From assembly GCA_009704425.1 (NCBI GenBank), contig WLEG01000019.1, positions 1 through 14,307 of the forward strand: a stretch of DNA of 14,307 nt. Reading direction: 5' to 3'. The position numbers and the translations under genes were made by a program. The DNA is from Actinomycetota bacterium. Its GTDB lineage: Bacteria > Actinomycetota > Acidimicrobiia > Acidimicrobiales > Ilumatobacteraceae. Positions 5,634-11,766 of the stretch are shown here, piece after piece. How positions within the stretch are numbered: position 1 is the first letter of the stretch; each line of letters begins with the position of its first letter. The notes under the pieces were generated by a model. That model ran no database searches, had not been told where the DNA came from, and worked only from the letters and a program-made list of their open reading frames with translations.

Positions 5634-6858
5634 CGAATTCGATTCTCGCCAGCCACAAGCCGGGGGCTTCGAGTTCGGCGGGCGTGGGCAGACTGGACGC
5701 GTTGGTGTAGAGCGGTGTCAGGCCGGCGACACCGGCGCGCTGAATGACACCGTCGACGAAGGCCCGCCCGGCCTCGACTTGCTGACGTTCGACGTGCACG
5801 CCCAACAGCCGTTCGACGAACTTCGTCTCGTCGCCCCCGTCGACGCGTCGACGTCGCGCCGCCTCGGCGATACGAGCCGGGTTGCCGAGAACCTTGGCGC
5901 CCACCAGATCGGTCATGTAGTCGCTCCAACCGATGACGACCGACAGAATGGTGTCCAGGCGCGGACGAAGACGCTCTTGTTCCGGCGTGCGCACGGCTCC
6001 GAGCAACAACTCGGGATCACCGAGGATCTTCTGCAACGACATCATCATCTCGGACGGATCCGACGACTCAATGGAGGACAGTTTGTCGCTGATGGCCGTG
6101 GGGTCGGGTCGGAACGCGGCCACGTGAGCACTGATCAACGACGTCACCTCGTCACGAACGTGTTCGATGCCGTACATCTGGTGGGTGACGATCTCGCGCA
6201 CAAGGGTCCACATGCGAACGTCGTCGGTGGCCAGATCCCATTCGGTGGCGAACGCATCGATGTTGTCGGCCAACAGCGCCAAACGCGAACCCGCGGGCCG
6301 CGGAAGAGGCAGGTCGTACTGTCCGAGGGACCGCTTGGCGATGAGTCCCACCATCGAGCCCACGGTCATACCCATGGTCATGGGCGCCAGCATGTTGGTG
6401 AGGTTGGCGAACATGCCGGCGAACGGATCGCCATCGGAACTCTCCGGATTCGTCGCCGACGTTCCGAGCGCGGTGGCGAGATCGGTGAAGAGTGGCCGGT
6501 AATCGTCGAGGGTGCGTTGGGCCCACTGACCGGGGGTGACCATGTCGGGAACGACGTCGACGACGTTCGACACGTCGCCGATACCGGTGCCCATCTGGAC
6601 CTGCATGGCCGCGATACGCGCGAGGTTCTCGAACTCGATGCGCACGCGCGGATCGATGTTGTTCTCGGCTTGGCCACCGGTGGCGGTGGACTGGGCGATC
6701 TGACGGGCGGTGTCCCATTGGATGGGTCCGTGTCCCTGGAACATCTTCATCATGTCGCCGAACATTCCGCCGAACATTCCGCCGAACATGGCCGAGAACG
6801 GATCGGGCTCGTCACCGGAGTCTCCGAATCGGGGATCGCGCGGGAAATCGTCGGGCAC
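5620..6858 (-). CDS. DUF2342 / zincin_2 family protein with degenerate zinc motif
   Basis: This 412-residue protein matches the actinobacterial DUF2342 family (often named zinc-dependent metalloprotease or putative hydrolase). Recognisable parts are a Gly/Met/Phe-rich N-terminus (20-42), the segment around PGQWAQRTLDDYRPLF (109-124), the region MWTLVREIVTHQMYG (216-230) where the zincin helix should be, and the C-terminal block LLGVHVERQQVEAGRAFVDG (351-370), which family members share. An intact HExxH is absent: the site reads R221-E-I-V-T-H226, and no other HExxH occurs. From memory, the first His is also Arg in some mycobacterial relatives. Protease activity is therefore doubtful and the true function is unknown. 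GTG 6858 follows a TAGGCT -10 by 6 nt, indicating a leaderless mRNA. It is transcribed divergently from the SDR gene and overlaps the MFS gene tail to tail. Confidence 0.85.
   Translation of the reverse strand: MPDDFPRDPRFGDSGDEPDPFSAMFGGMFGGMFGDMMKMFQGHGPIQWDTARQIAQSTATGGQAENNIDPRVRIEFENLARIAAMQVQMGTGIGDVSNVVDVVPDMVTPGQWAQRTLDDYRPLFTDLATALGTSATNPESSDGDPFAGMFANLTNMLAPMTMGMTVGSMVGLIAKRSLGQYDLPLPRPAGSRLALLADNIDAFATEWDLATDDVRMWTLVREIVTHQMYGIEHVRDEVTSLISAHVAAFRPDPTAISDKLSSIESSDPSEMMMSLQKILGDPELLLGAVRTPEQERLRPRLDTILSVVIGWSDYMTDLVGAKVLGNPARIAEAARRRRVDGGDETKFVERLLGVHVERQQVEAGRAFVDGVIQRAGVAGLTPLYTNASSLPTPAELEAPGLWLARIEFVTGD
6757..6789. repeat. Short tandem repeat, 12-bp unit, about 2.75 copies
   Basis: GCCGAACATTCC occurs at 6757-6768 and 6769-6780, with a partial third copy at 6781-6789. 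On the minus strand it encodes the repeated GGMF in the N-terminus of the DUF2342 protein. Such units are prone to copy-number change by slippage. Confidence 0.8.
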
Positions 6859-6864
6859 GAGGCG

Positions 6865-6870
6865 AGCCTA
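6865..6870 (-). promoter_or_regulatory. -10 element (TAGGCT) of a leaderless promoter for the DUF2342 gene
   Basis: Read on the minus strand, TAGGCT is followed by six bases and then GTG (6858-6856). There is no Shine-Dalgarno sequence. It lies in the 92-bp divergent region shared with the SDR gene promoter. Confidence 0.6.
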
Positions 6871-6937
6871 CGACCTGCCGATGGACGACACGCGTCGGGA
6901 CATGGCGACCGTACCCCGTCGATCGGCGACGACGAAC

Positions 6938-6943
6938 TAGCGT
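6938..6943 (+). promoter_or_regulatory. -10 element (TAGCGT) of a leaderless promoter for the SDR gene
   Basis: TAGCGT is followed by 7 nt and ATG 6951, with no ribosome binding site in between. Same layout as the other unit-initial genes in the window. Confidence 0.55.
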
Positions 6944-6950
6944 TTCGCGC

Positions 6951-7976
6951 ATGACGGCGATGGAGTCACCGGTCGACCACGACGGCGCGGACACGAAGCT
7001 GGTGTCGGTCGTCGTCACCGGTGCCCTGTGGCCACTCGGTCGACGGGTGGTCGAACGATTGGTGGCCTCGGGTCGTTATTCGGTGACCGAGATCCAACGA
7101 GGCGAGTCGGCCATCACACAGCCGTTGGACGTGCTGATCCATCTGGCTCCGGGCGACCATGACGCCCTCGCGGCGCGGGGACGAAGTGCCGCGGTGGGAA
7201 CCCCCGAGTTGTTGGCGGCGGCCACCGAGCACGGGGTCCGGCACGTGGTACTTCTCTCCTCGGCGATGGTGTACGGAGCGTGGCCCAACAATCCGGTTCC
7301 CATCACCGAGGACGCGGCGTTGCGACCCGACTTCGGTTTCGCCTTCGCCCGCCAATTGGCGACCGTCGAGCAGATGGTCGACGATTGGCGCGAAGCGGTC
7401 CCCGGTCGATCGACGTGCATCCTGCGTCCGGTTCCGGCCATGGCGGCCGATGGAACGAGCAGCCTCGTGCGCGCTCTGGCCGCGGGCATGGGAGGTCGAC
7501 TCGGTGAGGACGACGTGCCCGCGCAATTCCTTCACCTCGACGATCTGGCATCGGCGGTCGAACTGGTCGTGGAACGTCGGCTCGACGGTGTGTACAACGT
7601 GGCGCCCGACGGTCACGTCCCCGGCTCGCGCGTGCGTTCGTTGTGGGGGATGGCGCCGCGACTGCGGCTTCCCGATCGAGTGGCCGAACTCGTGGCCGAT
7701 GTCCGCTGGCGTTTTCAACGCGGCCCCATTCCGCCGGGGCTGCGGCCCTACGTGCGGTCGCCGTGGTTGGTGTCGAACGGACGTCTACGGGCCGAGGGCT
7801 GGGCGCCGACGGTCACGAACGAGCAAGCCTTCGTGGAGGGCACCGACGCCAAGTGGTGGACCATGCTCACCCCGAAGCGACGTCAGGAATTGGCTCTCGG
7901 GGCGATGATCGTGACCTTCGTGCTGGGCGCGACCGTCGTCGGTGTGTGGTTGCGTCGTCGTGTGCGTGACCGTTAG
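6951..7976 (+). CDS. Extended SDR / NAD-epimerase-like protein with C-terminal membrane anchor
   Basis: A 341-residue protein with a Rossmann-type N-terminus: VSVVVTGALWPLGRRVVERL (18-37) is a variant of the TGxxGxxG dinucleotide motif lacking the middle glycine. VLIHLAP (61-67) and VVLLSSAMVYG (99-109) match the beta-4 and beta-5 strands of NAD-dependent epimerases. FLHLDDLASAVELVV (193-207) is the usual late SDR segment. The catalytic YxxxK seems lost: the expected site reads F132-A-R-Q-L136. A hydrophobic helix (about 314-334) followed by LRRRVRDR looks like a C-terminal membrane anchor, unusual for soluble SDRs. It may bind NAD(P) or a nucleotide-sugar-like ligand without classic SDR chemistry. 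Substrate unknown. Leaderless start at ATG 6951; its TAG overlaps the stop of the convergent pseudoprotease-like gene by 4 bp. Confidence 0.8.
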   Translation: MTAMESPVDHDGADTKLVSVVVTGALWPLGRRVVERLVASGRYSVTEIQRGESAITQPLDVLIHLAPGDHDALAARGRSAAVGTPELLAAATEHGVRHVVLLSSAMVYGAWPNNPVPITEDAALRPDFGFAFARQLATVEQMVDDWREAVPGRSTCILRPVPAMAADGTSSLVRALAAGMGGRLGEDDVPAQFLHLDDLASAVELVVERRLDGVYNVAPDGHVPGSRVRSLWGMAPRLRLPDRVAELVADVRWRFQRGPIPPGLRPYVRSPWLVSNGRLRAEGWAPTVTNEQAFVEGTDAKWWTMLTPKRRQELALGAMIVTFVLGATVVGVWLRRRVRDR

Positions 7977-8737
7977 TCGGGAGCGAGTTCGCGCAACAGA
8001 TCCTCGACGTCCTCGATGGGCACGAAGCAGGGTTCGGTGTTCTCCTCGGTGTACAGCCCCATGAGGCCGCCGAACCGGTCGAGCACCGGGGCACCCTCGG
8101 TCATGTTCGAACCGGTGGAGGATGCGCCGTCGAGGATGACCAAGCCGTCGTCCAGGCGTTCTCCCACCGAGAACGGACGACCCGCGCCGTCGGCCACGAT
8201 CACCCGGTGACCCATCGCGACCTTGGCCATCGCGGGAAGGGTGTCGATGCGGGTGTCGTTTCCGTTCCCGACGCGCAACACCGCGAGATGCATTTCTTCG
8301 TCCACGTGCACGATGTTGGCCGTGCGACGACGACCATCGCGGGGATCGATCGTCATGAAGGTCTCGTCGGTGGCCGAGTCGACGGCGGCCCACGTGGTGA
8401 CGAGGTAGGTGCCGTCCCCGAGGACCATCGCCATCGGGGCCGCGCCGTTCTCACGTTCCAGTTCGACCACCTCGACGGATCGACTGGTGAGCTCGATCAC
8501 GCCGACCGCGTCGGTCTCGGCCGTGCGGGGTTGGACGATGATGACGAGTCCCATCAACAACAGGCTTCCCGCGACCAACGAGAAGAGCAGGAGACCCCGG
8601 CCGGTGCGTCCGATGTCGGCACGTTGCTCGACCCGCAGAGTGTGGGCGGCGAATCCGAGCTCGGACGGATGGCGCCAGACGCGTTCGTGTTGCGGTTGCG
8701 GCGCCGGAGGTAGGGCGTCGTCCTCGTGCTGGCTCAC
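7973..8737 (-). CDS. Membrane-anchored trypsin-fold (S1C-like) protein lacking the catalytic triad
   Basis: A 254-residue protein with a short cytoplasmic N-terminus containing WRHPSELG (21-28), one transmembrane helix (about 48-68), and an external domain resembling the chymotrypsin/HtrA fold. The positions that should hold the triad are all changed. LVTTWAAVD (112-120) stands where TNAHVV is expected (His to A117), HLAVLRV (150-156) where DLAVLKV is expected (Asp to H150), and TEGAPVLDRFGGLMGL (213-228) where GxSGGPVLDxxGxVVG is expected (Ser to E214). No PDZ domain follows. It is therefore probably a binding or scaffold protein rather than a protease. I chose GTG 8737 because a TAACCT -10 lies 8 nt upstream; longer in-frame starts would run through moaE. 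It is divergent from moaE and convergent with the SDR gene. Confidence 0.75.
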   Translation of the reverse strand: MSQHEDDALPPAPQPQHERVWRHPSELGFAAHTLRVEQRADIGRTGRGLLLFSLVAGSLLLMGLVIIVQPRTAETDAVGVIELTSRSVEVVELERENGAAPMAMVLGDGTYLVTTWAAVDSATDETFMTIDPRDGRRRTANIVHVDEEMHLAVLRVGNGNDTRIDTLPAMAKVAMGHRVIVADGAGRPFSVGERLDDGLVILDGASSTGSNMTEGAPVLDRFGGLMGLYTEENTEPCFVPIEDVEDLLRELAPD

Positions 8738-8745
8738 GGATGGTG

Positions 8746-8751
8746 AGGTTA
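8746..8751 (-). promoter_or_regulatory. -10 element (TAACCT) of a leaderless promoter for the trypsin-fold gene
   Basis: On the minus strand TAACCT is followed by eight bases and GTG (8737-8735). No ribosome binding site is seen. It shares the 81-bp divergent region with the moaE promoter. Confidence 0.55.
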
Positions 8752-8806
8752 GTGAGCAAAGGCGCGTCGGTGTCGTCGGGCGAGCCCGTCGGAGATGAGC
8801 AACCGC

Positions 8807-8812
8807 TACGAT
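8807..8812 (+). promoter_or_regulatory. -10 element (TACGAT) of a leaderless promoter that decides the moaE start
   Basis: TACGAT is followed by 6 nt and GTG 8819. The alternative in-frame ATG 8795 lies upstream of this hexamer, with GGAG touching the ATG itself (too close to serve). The promoter therefore favours GTG 8819. Confidence 0.6.
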
Positions 8813-8818
8813 TTGGGC

Positions 8819-9325
8819 GTGATCTCCGAACGGACGACCGACGAGTGGTTCGCCATCGGTGACGAGCCCCTGGCGGTGGGCGACCTGTACGACTGGGCGG
8901 TGCGGTCCGACTGTGGAGCCGTCGTGGTCTTCTCCGGGACCGTGCGCGATCATGCGGTCGAGGGCGACGAGGTCCGCGAAGGGGTTACCCATCTCGAGTA
9001 CGAGGCCTACGCATCCGAGGTCGTCCCGACCTTCCGCGAGATCGCGGCGGAGGCCCGTCGTCGTTGGACCGACCTCGGTCGGATCGCACTCCATCACCGG
9101 ACGGGCCGCATCGAACTGGGAGAGAGCTCGGTGATCGTGGTGGTGTCGGCGCCTCATCGACCCGAAGCGTTCGCCGCGGCGCGATTCGCGATCGACGCCT
9201 TGAAGGCCGGCTCACCGATCTGGAAGCACGAGACGTGGAACGGCGGGAGCGATTGGGGCACCGGCGCCACCGCGGTGACTCCACCGGCCATGGTGTCGAC
9301 GGCGACGGACGAGGCGGGGGCCTGA
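8819..9325 (+). CDS. moaE: Molybdopterin synthase catalytic subunit MoaE
   Basis: MoaE, with the sulfur carrier MoaD, converts precursor Z (cPMP) into molybdopterin in molybdenum cofactor synthesis. Family hallmarks in order: CGAVVVFSGTVRDH (32-45), LEYEAYASEVVP (59-70), RIALHHRTGRIELGE (88-102), VVVSAPHRPEAFAAARFAID (107-126) and LKAGSPIWKHETW (128-140). K129 and K136 match the two catalytic lysines of E. coli MoaE. Length with GTG 8819 is 168, slightly above E. coli (about 150); the extra lies in the polar N-terminus and an Ala/Thr-rich tail. ATG 8795 would add eight residues but lies upstream of the -10. No moaD or other moa/mog gene is in view, so the partner is encoded elsewhere. The stop is immediately followed by the GTG of the next gene. 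Confidence 0.92.
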   Translation: MISERTTDEWFAIGDEPLAVGDLYDWAVRSDCGAVVVFSGTVRDHAVEGDEVREGVTHLEYEAYASEVVPTFREIAAEARRRWTDLGRIALHHRTGRIELGESSVIVVVSAPHRPEAFAAARFAIDALKAGSPIWKHETWNGGSDWGTGATAVTPPAMVSTATDEAGA

Positions 9326-9553
9326 GTGGTCGCTGTTCTGGTCGCCGTGTTGGTCCTGTGTCTGCTCGTCGTCGTGGGCGTGGCCGCCAGTCGTCGCACG
9401 CCGGCCAGTGACGACCACGTCGACGATTTTCGTCGACACCTGAACGCTCTCTCGCCCGACGCCCGTCGGGCCGTGGTCGATCGGCCCGTGCCGTTGACCG
9501 GTATCGACGATGTCGTCGACAGTGACGACCCGGAGGAAACCCATGGCCCGTGA
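9326..9553 (+). CDS. Small single-pass membrane protein between moaE and mreB
   Basis: A 75-residue protein. A hydrophobic N-terminal helix (about 2-20, Val/Leu-rich) is followed by SRR, giving an inside-positive edge, and then an acidic/Arg cytoplasmic segment including DDFRRHLNALSPDARRAVVDRP (34-55). I do not recognise a named family. The reading frame is credible because GTG 9326 follows the moaE TGA with zero gap, a G-rich stretch (GGCGGGGG, 9313-9320) could serve as ribosome binding site, and its end overlaps the mreB start by 11 bp. That arrangement suggests the three genes are translated together. Being a membrane protein coupled to mreB, it could help tether or regulate MreB, but that is speculation. 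Composition is like its neighbours. Confidence 0.65.
   Translation: MVAVLVAVLVLCLLVVVGVAASRRTPASDDHVDDFRRHLNALSPDARRAVVDRPVPLTGIDDVVDSDDPEETHGP
9532..9537 (+). promoter_or_regulatory. Ribosome binding site that fixes the mreB start
   Basis: GGAGGA lies 5 nt before ATG 9543 and is the strongest Shine-Dalgarno sequence in the window. It argues against the in-frame ATG 9510, which has no such site and would add 11 residues ahead of the conserved MreB N-terminus. Confidence 0.8.
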
Positions 9554-10547
9554 CCTTGCGATCGACCTCGGAACGGCCAACACCCTGGTGTACATGAAGG
9601 GTCGGGGGATCGTGCTGAACGAGCCCTCGGTGATCGCGCTCAACCGTCAGACCGGCGAGGTGTTGGCCACCGGACACGAGGCCTGGCACATGATCGGGCG
9701 CACCCCGGGTTACATCGTGGCCGTGCGACCGTTGCGCGGTGGAGCGATCACCGACTTCGACGTCACCGAGCGAATGATCCGGTTGCTGTTGCAACGCGTC
9801 GGTGTCAGTCGCTTCACCCGACCCAAGGTGGTCATCTGCGTGCCGTCGGCCATCACCGAGGTGGAACGGCGCGCCGTCACCGACGCCGCCCGTCGCGCCG
9901 GAGCCGCCGACGCCCAATTGATCGAGCAGCCGATGGCCGCCGCCATCGGCGCGCAGCTACCCATCGACGAGCCGGTGGGCAACATGGTCATCGACATCGG
10001 CGGAGGCACGAGCGAGACCGCGGTCATCAGCCTCGGTGGGATCGTCGCACTGGAAGCGGTCCGCGTGGGCAGTTTCGACATCGACGCGGCCATCCAGAAC
10101 TACGTGCGTCGCGAACACGGCATCGCCATCGGCGAACGCACCGCCGAGGAGATCAAGAAGGCCATCGGTTCGGCCGCCCCCACGCCCGACGAGGTGGAGG
10201 CCGAGGTCAGCGGTCGCGACCTCATGATGGGTCTACCCAAGACCGTGGTGCTCACGCCCGAGGAGATTCGTTACGCGATCGACGACGTCGTCACGCAGAT
10301 CGTGCAGTCGGTGGTGCGTTGTCTGGCCAAGGCTCCCGCCGAGTTGGCCCAGGACTTCCTGGTGCGCGGCATGTATCTGGTGGGTGGTGGTGGTTTGCTC
10401 CGCGGATTGGCCGATCGCATTCAACGCGAGACCCAGGTGCCGGTGTTGATGTCCAACATGCCTCTCGAGGCCGTGGTGCTCGGAGCCGGGCACTGCATCG
10501 AGAACTACGACGCTTTGAAGCGGATGTTCATGGGTCAGCGTCGCTGA
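9543..10547 (+). CDS. mreB: Actin-like cell-shape protein MreB
   Basis: A 334-residue bacterial actin, close to the usual 335-350 residues. It polymerises with ATP on the inner face of the membrane to guide cell-wall synthesis. Motifs: phosphate-1 loop IDLGTANTLVY (7-17), VRPLRGGAITDF (61-72), the segment VVICVPSAITEVERRAV (96-112), phosphate-2 loop VIDIGGGTSETAVISLGG (149-166), YVRREHGIAIGERTAEEIK (187-205), and the adenosine loop YLVGGGGLLRGL (278-289). The start rests on the GGAGGA site 5 nt upstream. No mreC, mreD, rodA or penicillin-binding protein gene lies nearby, unlike the classic mre cluster; here mreB ends a moaE-small membrane protein-mreB unit. Many actinobacteria with polar growth lack MreB, so its presence is informative about lineage. 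Confidence 0.95.
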   Translation: MARDLAIDLGTANTLVYMKGRGIVLNEPSVIALNRQTGEVLATGHEAWHMIGRTPGYIVAVRPLRGGAITDFDVTERMIRLLLQRVGVSRFTRPKVVICVPSAITEVERRAVTDAARRAGAADAQLIEQPMAAAIGAQLPIDEPVGNMVIDIGGGTSETAVISLGGIVALEAVRVGSFDIDAAIQNYVRREHGIAIGERTAEEIKKAIGSAAPTPDEVEAEVSGRDLMMGLPKTVVLTPEEIRYAIDDVVTQIVQSVVRCLAKAPAELAQDFLVRGMYLVGGGGLLRGLADRIQRETQVPVLMSNMPLEAVVLGAGHCIENYDALKRMFMGQRR

Positions 10548-10550
10548 CCC
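10532..10550. terminator. Hairpin over the mreB stop codon, probable bidirectional terminator
   Basis: GGGTCAGC (10532-10539) and GCTGACCC (10543-10550) form a perfect 8-bp stem with a 3-nt loop; the mreB TGA lies inside the right arm. It stands 22 bp from the stop of the convergent dehydrogenase gene, where a terminator serving both strands is expected. There is no T-run. Confidence 0.55.
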
Positions 10551-10551
10551 G

Positions 10552-10563
10552 CGCGTCGACGCG
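10552..10563. repeat. Perfect 12-bp palindrome CGCGTCGACGCG
   Basis: A self-complementary 12-mer one base after the mreB hairpin, in the 25-bp gap between convergent genes. It may add to termination or bind a dimeric protein; it could also be chance in CG-rich DNA. Confidence 0.4.
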
Positions 10564-10572
10564 ATCGAGAAC

Positions 10573-11766
10573 TCAGGCGGCGACGACCGGAACCACGGGA
10601 CCGTCCTGGGACAACACCCACAGTTCGCCCGCGGCATCGGAGAGGACACCCACCGCGCGAGGGACAGTACCCAGCGTCGTGGTTCCGCACGTGACCCGCT
10701 GATCGTCGAAGCAGGTGGCGAACACCTCGCCCGTGCACCAGTCCGCGTACACGAACCACGTTCCCACCACGGGCACGTTCTCCCCGCGATAAACGGCTCC
10801 ACCCGAGATGGAGCAACGCCCATCGGTGTGGCGGTACTCCAGCACCGGTTCGACCGCTGGCCGTCCGGCGTGTGCCTCGGCCTGGTCGTCGTTGAAGACC
10901 CGGGTGCTCTCGAGATAACTCCATCCGAAACTGGCGCCGTCCATGGCCGATCGTGCGACGACGTTGATCTCCTCGATCTCGTTCTGGCCGACGTCGGCGA
11001 TCCAGAACTCGTCGGTGGGTTGATCGAGGAACACCCGCCACGGATTCCGCAGTCCGATGGCGACGACCTCGCCGGTGTTCCAGCGACCGTCGACCTCGGT
11101 GAGCCTGATCACCTTGCCGAGTTGACTGTCGGGGTTCAACGCGTATCGGTCGGGATCACCGCCGGATCCGCCGTCGCCGGTGAAGATCCACAGACTTCCG
11201 TCGGCCCACGCGATCTCACCACCGTTGTGGTTCGGGTACGGCTGTTCCAGGAAGTACACGCGGGAACGCGTCGATTCATCGAACGTTCCATCGTCGCGCA
11301 CCGAGTATTGGTCGACGTTGGTGTGGCCGTCGAGGTCGGTGTAGTTCACGAAGGCCCGCGTGCCGTCGAAGGAGAACGCCAAACCCAGGAGACCCCGTTC
11401 TCCCTCGGCGACGGTCAGGTCGCTCATGTCGAGGGCCGGCGCACCGCGCGAACCGTCGGTGTTCAACAGCGACACCGTGCCGATGCGTTCGACGAGATAG
11501 TCGGTGGGTTCCGATCCGGGGGCGAAGCGAGACGCGATGTCGACCGGTTCGGTCCAACCCTCGGTCGGTACGCCGAGGGTGGCCGGGAACGCGGGCTCGC
11601 CGTCGGCGTCCGTCGGGGGGCTCGTCGGACTCGTCGTCGGGTCGACCTCGTTCGCCACCGAGGTGGACACGAACGTCGTGTCGGAATTCTCGTCGTCGCC
11701 CGATGCGCAGCCGATCAGCGCGAGCGCGCACACGACGACGCCACCGATCGCGCGCACGCGGATCAT
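10573..11766 (-). CDS. PQQ-type sugar dehydrogenase-like lipoprotein
   Basis: A 397-residue secreted lipoprotein. Signal peptide 1-19 ends in the lipobox LIGC, so C20 would be lipidated, and an acidic Thr/Pro-rich linker (21-58) follows. The rest is a six-bladed propeller of the glucose/sorbosone dehydrogenase (GSDH) family: ERGLLGLAF (123-131), PNHNGG (178-183) with H180 at the position I would align to the catalytic His of soluble glucose dehydrogenase, TGDGGSGGDP (196-205), GLRNPWR (238-244), DVGQNEIEEIN (258-268), FGWSYLE (280-286) and SISGGAVYRG (319-328). The family oxidises sugars at PQQ outside the membrane, but many members have unknown substrates and may not bind PQQ. ATG 11766 overlaps the tesB stop (ATGA), so the two are translationally coupled; longer in-frame starts would invade tesB and lose the signal peptide. 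Confidence 0.87.
   Translation of the reverse strand: MIRVRAIGGVVVCALALIGCASGDDENSDTTFVSTSVANEVDPTTSPTSPPTDADGEPAFPATLGVPTEGWTEPVDIASRFAPGSEPTDYLVERIGTVSLLNTDGSRGAPALDMSDLTVAEGERGLLGLAFSFDGTRAFVNYTDLDGHTNVDQYSVRDDGTFDESTRSRVYFLEQPYPNHNGGEIAWADGSLWIFTGDGGSGGDPDRYALNPDSQLGKVIRLTEVDGRWNTGEVVAIGLRNPWRVFLDQPTDEFWIADVGQNEIEEINVVARSAMDGASFGWSYLESTRVFNDDQAEAHAGRPAVEPVLEYRHTDGRCSISGGAVYRGENVPVVGTWFVYADWCTGEVFATCFDDQRVTCGTTTLGTVPRAVGVLSDAAGELWVLSQDGPVVPVVAA

Noticed and set aside
5779..6954. Plus-strand open frame opposite the DUF2342 gene (391 codons)
   Set aside because: Rich in His/Gly/Arg with no domain; the minus frame matches a known family across its length.
8738..9157. Longer start for the trypsin-fold gene at 9157
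   Set aside because: The extension lies antisense inside moaE and crosses both divergent promoters; it is His/Asp/Arg-rich shadow sequence.
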